NCBI GenBank assembly: GCA_029204225.1
Contig: CM055113.1
Coordinates: 32,799,363-32,863,362 of the forward strand
Reading direction: 5' to 3'
From: Diphasiastrum complanatum
Lineage: Eukaryota > Streptophyta > Lycopodiopsida > Lycopodiales > Lycopodiaceae
Length of the DNA: 64,000 nt
Part shown: one piece after another, positions 42,691-55,871 of the stretch
Position numbering within the stretch: the stretch's first letter is position 1
Layout of the letters: each line of letters begins with the position of its first letter
Notes under the pieces: model-generated
The model's database searches: none
Seen by the model: the letters and a program-made list of their open reading frames with translations, nothing else
Told to the model about the DNA's origin: nothing
Translations under genes and position numbers: made by a program

Positions 42691-44330
42691 CATGCCTCAC
42701 CAATTACTTGCCAAAACATTCCATGGGAGATTCCCAATAGATTTTGATATGCTTTTATGCATATAGCTTTACCATCCAAGGTAGATTTGATGTGCAATTT
42801 GAGTTCCTCCAAAATATCAAACATTGTGTCTGACATTTCTCGTCTATGAAAAAAACATGTGAATATCTGCAATAATTGATTATGCTTGTCAGCTCCTCGT
42901 TTTCTCCACACACCTAGTCGCAAGTCTTCACATTCTTTGTAGATAATTTGTCGAATGCACAACCTACTACAACATGGTTGCATCGACGTTTCTCTTATAT
43001 TTTTTGACGATAAAATATATTCTACCTTTTTTGGTGTAACATAAGCAAGCACATGTTTTCTTTTGAAACTTTAAGGAGTTCCAAAGGATGTTGGACATAC
43101 TTGAGGCTCTCTTTGTAGATCTTCCAAAAGTTCATTTGATTGTGACCATCTTGATCTTGTAGGATCGTTTGTCATATTAGCATCATGTAATATGTTGCTT
43201 GTGTAATCGTGTTCATCGAAATCGAATTCTGAAAAATTTATATTACGTCGGGTGGATGCATTTGCACTTGCAAAAATTGACAATTTTGCTGTACGCTTTG
43301 TCTGAATGCTGATTTTAAAATGACGTCTTTTATTTTTGTTGTTATCAACAGTCTCTCCAACATCCTCCACACATGTAAGAATATCCGAGTTATATGCTAA
43401 TGTAAATATATTAGTACAAGTGACCACATCCTCGATGTCTGTCAAGATATCCGAATTATAGTTACTTATTCTTGACATATTACAATCATGAGAAATATCT
43501 TCGATTCCTATCAAGATATCTGAACTATAGCTACTTGATCTTGACATATTACGACCATGAGAAATATCTTCTGATTCCTATCAAGATATCCGAGTTATAG
43601 TTACTTGATATTGTTGTATTACAATCAGCAGATCTGTTTTCGACATCTACTGATCTTGTCGATGTTTTTTGGATGCTACCTCTTTTTGAACCACAAGGAT
43701 GGCCCACCATTTTCTTCATGTTGTTCCTATTTGAACATCTAGAATAATATGTAAAGCACTCACTTAATGGTTCAGTAAATGATACATGTTTTCTCTTTTT
43801 AGAGTGCAAAGATAGTTTTGACAAACATCAAATCATTGTTTGATTTTACATATAGAAAGAGTCTCCGTCATCTATCATGACATTCACAATATTTTCTTCT
43901 TTTGTAATTGAAGTCACCTTCACGATAACAAACAAGTTTTATTCACTAGGATAGTCTACTACCTCTTCAAAATCCATACAATCAATAACATTATCAATGT
44001 TGTATAATGGACCATTGACAAGAACGAGTTCATTCATTTTGACAATATCTGCATTATCTCACAAGATTTTTTTTGCAATGACATCAATGGAAATATAGTT
44101 GTAAATGTCTCCTAGATGATCAAAATCGTCGTGAGGGTATGGCAAAGGACAATCCATTCTAAACACTTTTGAAATTAGAACCACACTTTTATCCATACCA
44201 ACTTCTCTAAAAAAAATATGTTCCACTTGATTCAGTAGTTAAGACATTTCCAAATGCAACCTCTTCTTTCCAAAAAAATAAAATAACTGGAACATCCTCT
44301 CTTGAACATTCCATGTAGTGACCCTAAAAA
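42690..44330 (-). pseudogene. Transposase-like gene remnant with SDIL-IEDV repeats
   Basis: Minus strand, from 44.33 kb: VVLISKVFRMDCPLPYPHDD and MNELVLVNGPLYNIDNVIDC (several stops). Then 43824-43549: KKRKHVSFTEPLSECFTYYS. Then 43547-43071: three or more repeats of the form YNSDIL-T/I-x-IEDV spaced 25-30 residues. Then 43052-42690: CCSRLCIRQIIYKECEDLRL, QIFTCFFHRREMSD and AICIKAYQNLLGISHGMFWQ. The CC-x2-C ... G-x-x-xC-x-x-A-x-x-xLLGIS pattern resembles the N-terminal part of a group of transposase-like plant and animal proteins, but I cannot name the family. It is truncated by the gypsy LTR at about 42690, so no catalytic domain remains. Confidence 0.45.
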
Positions 44331-44452
44331 AAACATAAGTACACTTTATGTTAGAATTTGCAATGCTATTGGAAATATAATTAGCAAAATTATGAAATCA
44401 TAATAATTTGTATAATTAACAAAATTATGAGATTATAACAAAATTATGAAAT

Positions 44453-44690
44453 CTTAGCCCTTAGCTCTTAGCCCTTACCAGTGGCCCTTAGCTCGTAGCC
44501 CTTAGCCCATAGCCGTTGGCCATTGGCACTTGGCCCTTGCCGCTAGGCCCTTAGCCTTAGCATATCGCCCTTAATTTTTAGCACTTAGCCCTTGCCCTTG
44601 CCCTTGCCCTTAGACCCTTTTCCCTAGGCCCTTAGCCCTTAATCTTAGTCTTTGTCCCTTAGTCCGTAGCCCCTAGTCCTTGACTTTTTT
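44453..44690. repeat. Degenerate 7-bp (AGCCCTT)n minisatellite
   Basis: About 240 bp built of TAGCCCT/TTAGCCC units with many one-base variants. The period is 7, like plant telomeric DNA, but the unit differs from CCCTAAA. Confidence 0.8.
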
Positions 44691-45730
44691 ATATGTTTTG
44701 TGTTTTTTTCTTGTCGTTATTACTACTTTTGTATTTATTTAAGATTTTTTACTAATTTACAGTTCCATTTTTAATTTTTTTAATGTTTCTTTAGATATTT
44801 ATTTATTTATTTATTTTAGTTTTTTACATCTATTTTGTCATATACATATATATATTTATTAAATTTTAGGTCCCACTTTTTAGGTTTTTAATATTAAAAT
44901 CAAATCCTTTCAATGTTTTCTAGATTTTTTTTTGTAGGGTTTTAAGTTTTTTAGAGGTTTTAAGTTTGTATTACGATTTTTTAAAGATTTAGTCCCATTT
45001 TAGCAATATTTCTTTTCTTTTTTTCATTTTTTATATATCTAGTTTTTTTACAAGTTTCAGTTCTTTGTATTTTCATTTTTTAATGTTTTTTTTTTTTTTT
45101 GAGAATTTAGCTTTTTTTACACTATTTTGTTTTTTTTTTCATTTTTCTTTTTTTTGAGTTTATTTTTTTGTTTTTTCGAATATTTAGTTTTTTTACACTA
45201 TTTTGATTTTTTTTAAGGTTCTTTCATTTTTTTTTTCCTTTGAGAAATTAGTTTTTTTTATACTTTTTTTTGTTTTTTTAAGTTTTTTTTTTCTGTTTAT
45301 TGTTTTGGTTTTCTCGAATATTTAGTTTATTGGACACTTTAGTTTTTTTTTTTTTTTAGTTTTTCATTTTTTATGCTTATTTTTTGTTTTTTAAATATTT
45401 AGTTTTTTATACCATTTTGTTTTTTTTTAGATTTTATTTTTTTTAATGTTTTTTTTGTTTTTTAAAGAATTTTTTATATAAGTGCTTGTTTTTTGGTTTT
45501 TTAAAATTATTTATATGAAATTATTATTTTTTGATTTTTTTTTTAGATATTTAGCACTATTTTGATTTTCTAAATTTTTTTAAGCTTACTTTTTGGTTTT
45601 CTTTTTTGGGGATTTTTTATTTAATATTATTGTTTTAATTTTTTTGTAATTTTTTACACTATTTTGAATTGCTAAGATTTTTCTCATTTTTTCAAGATTC
45701 TTTTTGACTTTTAACAATATTTTGATCCCT
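44690..45730. repeat. T-rich low-complexity region with a loose 70-80 bp repeat
   Basis: Very T-rich. The phrase TTTAGTTTTTTACACTATTTTG recurs in altered form near 45106, 45184, 45248, 45321, 45398 and 45549, suggesting a decayed tandem array. No coding potential. Confidence 0.65.
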
Positions 45731-46274
45731 ATAGATTTATTTGATTTTCATTTTTTTTTTTCTACTTTTGTATTAGCAAGTTCATGGAAGGGATGAGGAG
45801 AAAAGAGAGCACAGTTGAGGCACCAAATAATCCCATAAGCATTTGGTGCAACATTGACACTTTTCAATCTATATATACACTCTTCAACTAGTGGATTTTG
45901 CAAAAATTGGGGGATGAATTTCCATTTTGTAAAATGGTCCCGCAAAAAGTGGAGATCTTGGGTCTTCTTGATTCTCAATTAACCATTATTTTGAAGAATC
46001 TAATGTCTTTTCAACACGTGGCATCCCATTTGTCCCATAAGTATTTATGGAATTTGACAATGGCAAAAAAAATTATAAATAAACCCCTCCTACAAAGCTT
46101 ATTTACATTGTCTTTTGAAATTTTTAAGCTTTCTTATATCACAGTGAATTGCTACTTGTTTCAAATTTTCTTGCTCTTGGAATATGGTCAATTTTCTTGC
46201 TCTTACAATTTTCTTGCCCACCAGTTTTTGGTTATATATATATATATATATAAACATAATAATAATAAAGTAAT

Positions 46275-46321
46275 ACAGCCCACCCGTCGTGGCGGCCATC
46301 CGCCGCGGCGGGTGGGCTGTC
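46275..46321. repeat. GC-rich hairpin 1
   Basis: ACAGCCCACCCG and CGGGTGGGCTGT form perfect 12-bp arms; inside, GGCGG and CCGCC pair again around CCAT. The next bases are CTCAAAATAT. Confidence 0.8.
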
Positions 46322-46435
46322 TCAAAATATATACACATGTTATATATTATATTATATATGTTATATAGCATATATTATATCATATATGTTATATAACATA
46401 TAACATATAATATACATATATATGTTATATATGTG

Positions 46436-46501
<66 letters not shown>

Positions 46502-46514
46502 CAAGAAAAAGAAA

Positions 46515-46547
46515 GACAGCCCACCCGTCGTGGCGGGTGGGCTGTCT
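46515..46547. repeat. GC-rich hairpin 2
   Basis: GACAGCCCACCCG pairs with CGGGTGGGCTGTC around a short loop TCGTGG. It is a shorter version of hairpin 1 and is followed by TCAAATATAT. Confidence 0.8.
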
Positions 46548-46683
46548 CAAATATATCTATATATATATATGTTATTATATGTCATAACATATGTATATAT
46601 ATATATATATAATATGGAAAAAATGTCTCAAATGTTTATTTAATCAAACAAACATATATATACATATATACATATGCCAAAAA

Positions 46684-46720
46684 GAGACAGCCCACACTCG
46701 CCGCAGGTGGGCTGTCTCAA
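46684..46720. repeat. GC-rich hairpin 3
   Basis: GAGACAGCCCAC pairs with GTGGGCTGTCTC around ACTCGCCGCAG-like bases. It is followed by AAAAATTT. Third member of the same small family. Confidence 0.75.
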
Positions 46721-46747
46721 AAATTTTAGTATCAAAAAATCTATATC

Positions 46748-46796
<49 letters not shown>

Positions 46797-46849
46797 TTTA
46801 TATCTATATAATTATGCTATATAAGTATATTAAGCGTATGTTATATCTA

Positions 46850-46893
<44 letters not shown>

Positions 46894-46904
46894 GTACTTA
46901 AGAG

Positions 46905-48000
46905 CTTAAAAAGAAAATTCCAAAACATACTAGGAAGTGTACTCAGGAGTTTACCTTTCAGCGCTCACTTGTATAAATAAATGACTTGCATGAGCTTATT
47001 ACTGACGTTCTTGAGCTTTCAAAGGGTGGTTCTGAAATTTTATTCTAAGAACTAAACTCGCATTGAACCTTCTTTTATAGAGTTTAGATGGCCTTTGTCC
47101 AGGTCATCAATCCATGTGAGAACATTTTGTTTTGACTCTGGTTTTACAACTCAGCAATCCGCGTCTATACCAATGATATAGCTCATCAATCCTTGTGACA
47201 TAGGTATATTAGTCAATTAATAAAGTGTAGTTTCTCACTAATGGCGGCAAGGGATATTTTTAGTGCCACTTTGTAAGTCTACCCTAGCTCTTAAGGTGAA
47301 TTCGACTTGTCATTAGTATGCTTTAGGGGTATGACATAAAATAGATTTTATCTTCTTTACATTGGCTAGTCTCTCTCACTCCCGCCACATTTATCACACG
47401 ACCAATTCATGTTTGTTGCGAGTATAGAAACAACAAGCCCCGCAACAACAAGAAGATGTATAATAGTGGCAACCTATTATGTGAGATAAATGGTTGAAGG
47501 CTTATATACTACACTAAACTAAACGATAAATAAATGATTTTCGATTATTAGTCTTATAGAACATTATTACCTATTATGGTCGTTTGTTAGATAGTTAATG
47601 ATCAATGGGTTCATTCTTTTTATGATACTCTTTTACAATCTCTTAAAAATAGAAAACTGACATCCTATAACCATAAAGCAAAGGGATTGATTGAGATATT
47701 CATTGAGATCCTATGTAAAATGTAAAATTACATTGTGTTACTGACGGGGATCAGAAATTGTCGAAACACAAAAGACTAGTTATTGCCAAGAAAACTCGTG
47801 ATTACCTTTGATATGGCTTAGACCCCGCATCTTGCCTATAGCGTTTGAGGTAAAGACATGCCTGCATATACCTATGGAGGATCTGCAATGTACATATATG
47901 TGTATGTAAGATAATTGCGTGTACTAAAAGTGAAAGATAGAGAGAAAACATTATACAGTTCGAAACTTCGACGTGTGTTTCATTGTGCATAGTATAATTT
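46905..48000. other. No gene recognised
   Basis: AT-rich sequence without coding or structural signals that I could see on either strand. Confidence 0.45.
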
Positions 48001-48620
48001 TCTACCTATGTCCATGGTGTGTATCGCAGATCTAGTTGTGATCAGTGTCTATACAAGAAATCAAGAGCCACAAGAAAAATATGACAAGTTCCTAGATGTA
48101 AAAAAAGAAGCTTTTTTCTAGTTGCGATTGAACACAACTAGGAAAAATGAAATACTAGGAAACTTGAAACCATTTACTAGATGACAACTAGGAAAATTAA
48201 CTTTGAAATTTCCTAGATAAGAGACACTATAAACTTTTTCCTATGTAGGAAAATAACGTTTGCAAAGATTCTTCATATAGGAATATTAACTTTCAAATGT
48301 CCTAGATAAGATCTTTTGAGCTTTTCTAAATAGGAAAAATAGAGTTTTTCAAAAAAAAAATCTCATCTAAAAAATTAACATTCAAATTTTTTTTATAAGA
48401 TCTCTTTAAATTTTTCCTATGTAGTAAAATAAAGTTTGCATTTAAAATTTCATAGATAATAAGTTACATTTATAAAAAAAAGTGTATATCAAAAGAAATG
48501 TTTTGCTAAAATAGGATATTTTTTATTTTCTCTATACATGAAAAGTGAAATATGAAAATATTGCAATATAAAAATTTTCTATACAAATCTTTTTGACATA
48601 TGAAATTTTTTCTCATTTTT
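48000..48620. repeat. Loose repeats around CCTAGATAAG and TTTCCTATGTAGG
   Basis: TTTCCTAGATAAGAGA, GTCCTAGATAAGATC and TTTCCTATGTAG(G/T)AAAATAA recur at intervals of about 100-170 bp (48200-48440). This looks like a decayed local repeat of uncertain unit. Confidence 0.4.
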
Positions 48621-48810
48621 ACAATATGCATAAATGAACATCTAAAGAATTTAAAAACAGAAATTTACAACGAAAAGATTATTCATCAACTGAAAATTGC
48701 AATTTGAATGGTTTTTCATACATAGCAGAAAAATTTGAAATATGAATCAACTTCGTCCTTTTATTAGACAAAAAATGTACTATTTGAGAAATTCAAAAAT
48801 AAAATTCCAC

Positions 48811-49130
48811 AATATTCAACAACACAAACTCATCAATCCTTGTGCAATATAGTTGCACACATGCACATTATGTAACCCTAACTTCCCAAGCATGTAGTCA
48901 TCCAGGACAATTTTTTTTTCTTGAAAAAGAAATGGGACGACCTCATCAATAATGTCACTACTATTATCAATTTTCAATGAACTTTTTCGCACGATAGCCC
49001 CAAATGGAAAAGTGGTCGAATAATATTTTCCTAAATTTGCATACAACTCCTTCAAAGTGCGAGCTTAAATTTTTTTATCAAGATTATTTCTTTATCTTCT
49101 TTCAAAACGTCCCTCGCACGTGCTTATAAA
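48811..49130 (-). pseudogene. Unassigned exon-like reading frame
   Basis: Minus strand: VLKEDKEIILIKKFK, then LKELYANLGKYYSTTFPFGA, SSLKIDNSSDIIDEVVPFLF and KLGLHNVHVCNYIAQG, ending in a stop near 48816. Composition looks protein-like. It may be the last exon of the multi-exon gene that lies upstream on the same strand. No domain recognised. Confidence 0.35.
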
Positions 49131-49559
49131 AAAATCATAACAAATAAACACTTAATAAATGAGATTGAAAAGAACGTTTACACAATACGAGTGATTTTTT
49201 TAAATGTATTAAGTTTCAATAAAAACAAAAATGTACATAAAGCTTGAATAAAACACATATAATATGAATTAATGTAAAACATCATATTGAAAATAAAACA
49301 AATTCACATATTTTAATAATGATAATAAACTATTTAAACAAACAAATTTATCTCAATTCTTTTAGATCCTTATATATTTATGGCAACATTTATGTTTGTT
49401 GCCTTCGAAAGTAACATAGACTTTCGATTGTCTTACAAAAATAAATAAATCAAATTATAAATTATTACAAGTAACAAAATTTACAAAAAGATAATATCAA
49501 ATAGACGAGTATACTAAAAACAATATGACATTCGTATAATCTACAAATTTTAAAAATTC

Positions 49560-51450
49560 GTCTTTTTCAACGCTCGAGACGTTTTAAAAATGTCAAGCAA
49601 AGATTTTTTTTTTTTATCAGATCTTGCATTTTTTCAGTCACCTACGAAAATCAAAGCACAAAAAATATAACATGTGTTAATGAAAAAGTACCAATATATA
49701 AAATGATTTCAAGTACCTCTTTGACATACGTGTGCGTGTTCCACATATATTCAACGATAGGATGTTCATTTGATAATGTTTTGTCCTGGTGAAAACAGAA
49801 CAACAAAAATATTCATTTACATTGTACTTTGTAAAACTTTATTGATTTGATACCAATGTTAGAAATAATGTTAATTTTAACCTGAGTTGGCAATGCATTA
49901 AGCGATGCTAATGCACCCTGCAAAGATGGCTCGCCCATTATTTTCGTAAAACTCATATCATTTGAGACATGTTCGTAGACACTATGACTATATTCCTACC
50001 TCAACAAAAACATCAAACAAAGTCAACTTATTAATGTGATACAAAAAACATATGAGCTTGTACAACATTATTTACACACAACAACCTCATACGTTGGTAT
50101 CTTCACCAACGACGTGTCACTAACAATGTGACCAGAATAGATAGAAGGCTCTATCCACGTATCTGCATTGCTTCCCTGTGGAGTTGAAGACAAACTGACC
50201 ATTATGTGTCACATTACTTTGGAAAAAGGACATAAAATGAGAAGACAATAATAGATTTTGCAATATAGCCATTTCTTGTGGACTAAAATTTTCCATTCTC
50301 AAAAGTGGAATATTATTTGCATAAATTGGATAGGAAAAAAATGTGAAAACATATCTATAAAATGAAAATTTTCACAACAATATAGCATCTTGACTCAATT
50401 TACTTCTTAAAACAAAACAAATTATGTAATTAATAGGTCCACACATGTCACACAAATTAATACTTGTAACATACTAAGATACACTTGTTCATAACACACT
50501 AAGATACTAAAAAAATTAATAGGCATAAATAATGTAGTGAAAACTTATTGACAATTATAAAGTTTCAACACTTTGTTTGAAAATTAACAAACATAAATAA
50601 AAATATTGCAATGTGAGTTTGTTATCATTTACCAAGATTGAACATACTTCTCTACATGTCATGATACCAAGATACGGGTATTAGTCTTCGAATTCCATCT
50701 ACCACTAATCTACGAGTTTCTATGACATGCCAATTATTCAAAATGGCAACACAATTATCCATATGCACAGATGCTCTTTCTATCTGAGCTATATTCCATC
50801 TCTGGCTTCCATGCCTCTCATTTTTAATCCAATCCACTCTTATATTTTTGTTCTCTCTATCAACATCTCTAACTACTGCATGTCGGAAATCTTTCAGTCC
50901 TATTTCTACTAAAACAATATCTTGTTCCTCAAGCCATGGAGGAACACAACCTGGACAGCCATACGCCAATAACCTCTTTCGTATAATTAAATCTTTAACT
51001 TCATACGCAATAAATTCACAGCCATGATAAAAGGCCCATGAACTTATGTAAGAGATGTGTGACTGGCCTTATGGAATTCCAATCATATCGAACATATGTG
51101 TTTTGAATAACACTCATGCCTGTTATATCATCAATCTTTAGTTGCTCTTCGTTGTTTATGACCACAATACATTGATTGAAGTACTTGGCGCCAAAAAAAA
51201 TCATGTGATCTCCATCATTGTGCATAGCAAACAATGACGTGATCTGAGCTTTCCAATGACCAACATTAGTGACGGAGTTGGTGTCATGGTTTCAACAAAC
51301 ACATAATCTCCTATTGCATAGATATCACCAGCAAAAAACACTTTATTGTAAGCAGTTACACGTTCAAAACGTCCATTATCTCTGTCAATTTCCCAGAAGA
51401 TTCGGCATATTGGATTTTCTCAGTCGTAGGCGTCCTATAATTTTTTCTTT
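49560..51450 (-). pseudogene. Multi-exon gene remnant with a BAH-like segment
   Basis: Minus strand. A block at 51440-51240 (VFFAGDIYAIGDYVFVETM) leads, through a frame change, into VGHWKAQITSLFAMHNDGDH and MIFFGAKYFNQCIVV (51234-51016). The pattern YAIGD-x-V-x-V ... hWkaqI ... g ... YF is reminiscent of a BAH domain. Next, 50969-50652 has EEQDIVLVEIGLKDFRHAVV and RWNIAQIERASVHM. Further exon-like pieces with GT-AG borders follow: NFSPQEMAILQNLLLSSHFM (about 50280), YSHSVYEHVSNDMSFTKIMG (about 49998-49882), HPIVEYMWNTHTYVKE (about 49787-49728) and VTEKMQDLIKKKNLC (about 49640). Several frame breaks suggest a pseudogene. BAH assignment is tentative; a transposon origin is possible. Confidence 0.4.
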
Positions 51451-51843
51451 TTCTAGTTATAGCTAGACCCTTCTTACATATTTTCTCCACACATGAAAAC
51501 TGCAACTATGCGTCATGTATGTTTTCCAAATTTCTTTTGCTGACTAATATGTGGGATTAATGATGATGATGAAACACAGAGAGAGCTAGATGGACATGAA
51601 TAATTAGTGGGCTGCCCGAGTGAGAGAGGAGAGAGCACGGGAGAGGAAGCCAACGGGCAATAGTGGGTACGGGAAAGAGAAAGGTGGCGGTCATGAGAAA
51701 AAATGTATATGGCTAATTTATTCTATTAAAGAGAGAGGGTGTGTACTTGGCTCTAAGATTAACCCACCCTAGTATTCCTAGGCGTGACATAGGGTAATAG
51801 ACCAAGTTAACACATCCCTTACACTCTCTCTCTTAAATATCTT

Positions 51844-51847
51844 TATA

Positions 51848-51916
<69 letters not shown>
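51844..51916. repeat. (TA)n microsatellite
   Basis: About 70 bp of TA dinucleotides. Confidence 0.95.
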
Positions 51917-51919
<3 letters not shown>

Positions 51920-52019
51920 TAAAGAGTGCCCGTCGTTGACGGGCAATGCAGGCCGATCTAGGTGACGGCCGATGATTTGAATGATGGCCAATCTCGCACA
52001 TCTTGCATCTCGAATATCT

Positions 52020-53648
52020 AACATTCAAGTCTTTGGAAGAATTCAAGCCTTCGAAAAAATTCTAGTTTTCAAAAAAAATCTAGTCTTTGGAAAAATTTGA
52101 GTCTTTTGAAAAAAAATTCGAGTCTTTCAAAAAATTCGAGTCTCTGTAAAAATTTGAGTTTTCAAAAAAAATTTGAGTCTTTTGAAAATTTTGACTTGAC
52201 AAGACAAAGAGTCATTTGATCCTTCAGAAAAATTCGAGTTGACACTTCGATCCTTCGAAAAGATTTGAGTCTTTGGAAAAATTCAACTATTTAGAAAAAT
52301 TCAATCATTTTAAAAAAAAAAATTGAGTCATTGAAAAAATTCGAGTCTTCACAATAATTCAAGTCATTCAAAACATTCGAGTTTCGAAAAATTAGAGGCT
52401 TTCCAAAAATTCAAGTTTCTAAAAAATTTCAAGTCTTTCGAAAAATTCGATACTTTGTAAATATTTGAAACCTAAGAAAAATTCTAATGATTGAAAAAAT
52501 TCAAATCATTGGAAAAATTTGATATTCTAAAAAAATTTAATCCATTGGAAAAATTCGAGTCATTAAAAAAATCTGAGTCATTAGAGAATTTTAAATCATT
52601 CAAAACTTTGAGTCGTTTAGAAAATTCGAGTCGTTCAAGCATTCTAGTCTTTCCATAACAAATTGAGTCGTTCCAAAAATTCGAGTCTCAAAAATTTAAG
52701 TCTTTCAAAAATTCGAGTCATTGAAAAAATTCGAGTACTTGAAAAAATTCGATACTTTGGAAAAACAGCGAGTCATTGAAAAAATTTGAGTCTTTTCAAA
52801 AATTCGAGTCTTTCGAAAAAGTTAATTCATTCAAAAATTTCGAGTCTCAAAAAATTAGAGGCCTTTCAAAAATTTGTGTCTTCAAAAAAATTCGAGTCTT
52901 TTCAAAAATTTGAGTCATTCAAAAAATTCGAGTCTTGAAAAACTAGAGGCTTTCCAAAAATTTGTGTCTTTGAAAAATTTCGAGTCTTTTGAAAAATTTG
53001 AACTTTGAAAAAATTTGAGTCTTTAGAAAATTTGAGGCATTCAAAAATTTGAGTCATTGAAAAATTTTGAGTCATTCAAAAAATTTGAGTCGTTCAAACA
53101 TTCTAGTCTTTTCATAAAAAATCGAGTCGTTCCAAAAATTCGAGTTTTTTGAAATTTTTGAGTCTTTGAAAAATTCAATTAACTCGAAAAAAAATCGAGT
53201 CGTTGAAAAAATTCGAGTCAGTTGAAAAATTCGAGTTTTGAAAAATTTGAGTCTTTCAAAAAATTTGAGTCTTTCAAAAAATTCGATACTTTGGAAAAAT
53301 TCGAGTCTTAAGAAAAATTCGAATCATTTGAAATATTTGAGTCGTTGAAAAAATCCAATATTTTGAAAAAATCCAATATTTTGAAAAAATTCGAGTCATT
53401 GAAAAAATTCGAGTCATTCAAAAATTTGAATTGTTCAGAAATTTTATTCTTTTCATAAAAATCGAGTCATTCCAAAAATTTGAGTCTCAAAATTTCGAGT
53501 CTATCAAAAATTCGAGTCGTTCAGAAATTCGAGTCTTTTGGAAAAATTTGAGTCATCAAAAAAATTCGAGACTTCGAAAAAATTTGAGTTTGGTAAAAAT
53601 TCAAGTCGTTCCAAAAATTCGCACCTTAAAAAATATTCAAACCCATTG
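52020..53648. repeat. 18-19 bp minisatellite of TTCGAGTC units
   Basis: About 1.6 kb of degenerate units of the type TTCGAGTCTTTCAAAAAA, with GTCATTGAAAAAA and GTCGTTCAAAAA variants. About 85 units are implied by the length. No coding potential; short frames in it merely echo the unit. Confidence 0.9.
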
Positions 53649-54019
53649 GACGTAAACCGTCGAACGTAACTCTTCGGACGTAAATCGTCGAATGTAAACT
53701 GTCGGACGTAAATCTTGTCAAAAAATTTGACCTGATGGTACAAATTTGACCCAATGATAAAAATTCGACTCAATTGATAAATCCAATCCAATAATAAAAA
53801 TTTGATCCTATGTCATTCTTGTCAAAAATAGATTTTTTGACCCCGGTCATATTTGGTCAAATTGGTCGACTTCACCGACTTTGGTCTATTTGGCCAAATT
53901 AATCAAATTGGTCAAATTTGGTCGAATTGGTCAGCTTAGTTGAATATGGCTGAATTGATTGACTTGGTCGAATTTGGCCGAATTGGTCGAATTTTGGTTG
54001 ACTTGGCCAAAGTAGATTT

Positions 54020-54020
<1 letters not shown>
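53649..54020. repeat. Successive short tandem arrays (14 bp, about 22 bp, about 10 bp)
   Basis: 53649-53718 has five copies of CGTAAACCGTCGAA-like 14-mers. 53725-53810 has TTTGACC(C/T)AATGATAAAAA-like units. 53840-54020 has TTGGTCGAAT-like units of about 10 bp. All three directly follow the TTCGAGTC minisatellite and keep a TCGA/TTCGA core. Confidence 0.75.
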
Positions 54021-55860
<1,840 letters not shown>

Positions 55861-55871
55861 AAATAAAACAT

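Larger units (their letters stand above)
46230..46905. repeat. AT/GT microsatellite cluster
   Basis: (AT)n at about 46230-46252, 46436-46498 and 46848-46890, and (TG)n at about 46753-46792, interrupted by three GC-rich hairpins listed separately. Confidence 0.85.

Noticed and set aside
44453-44690. Interstitial telomere
   Set aside because: The unit AGCCCTT is not the plant telomere unit CCCTAAA; only the period of 7 agrees.
53431-53791. Phe-Glu-Ser repeat proteins in the TTCGAGTC minisatellite
   Set aside because: They follow directly from the repeat unit and have no independent coding signal.
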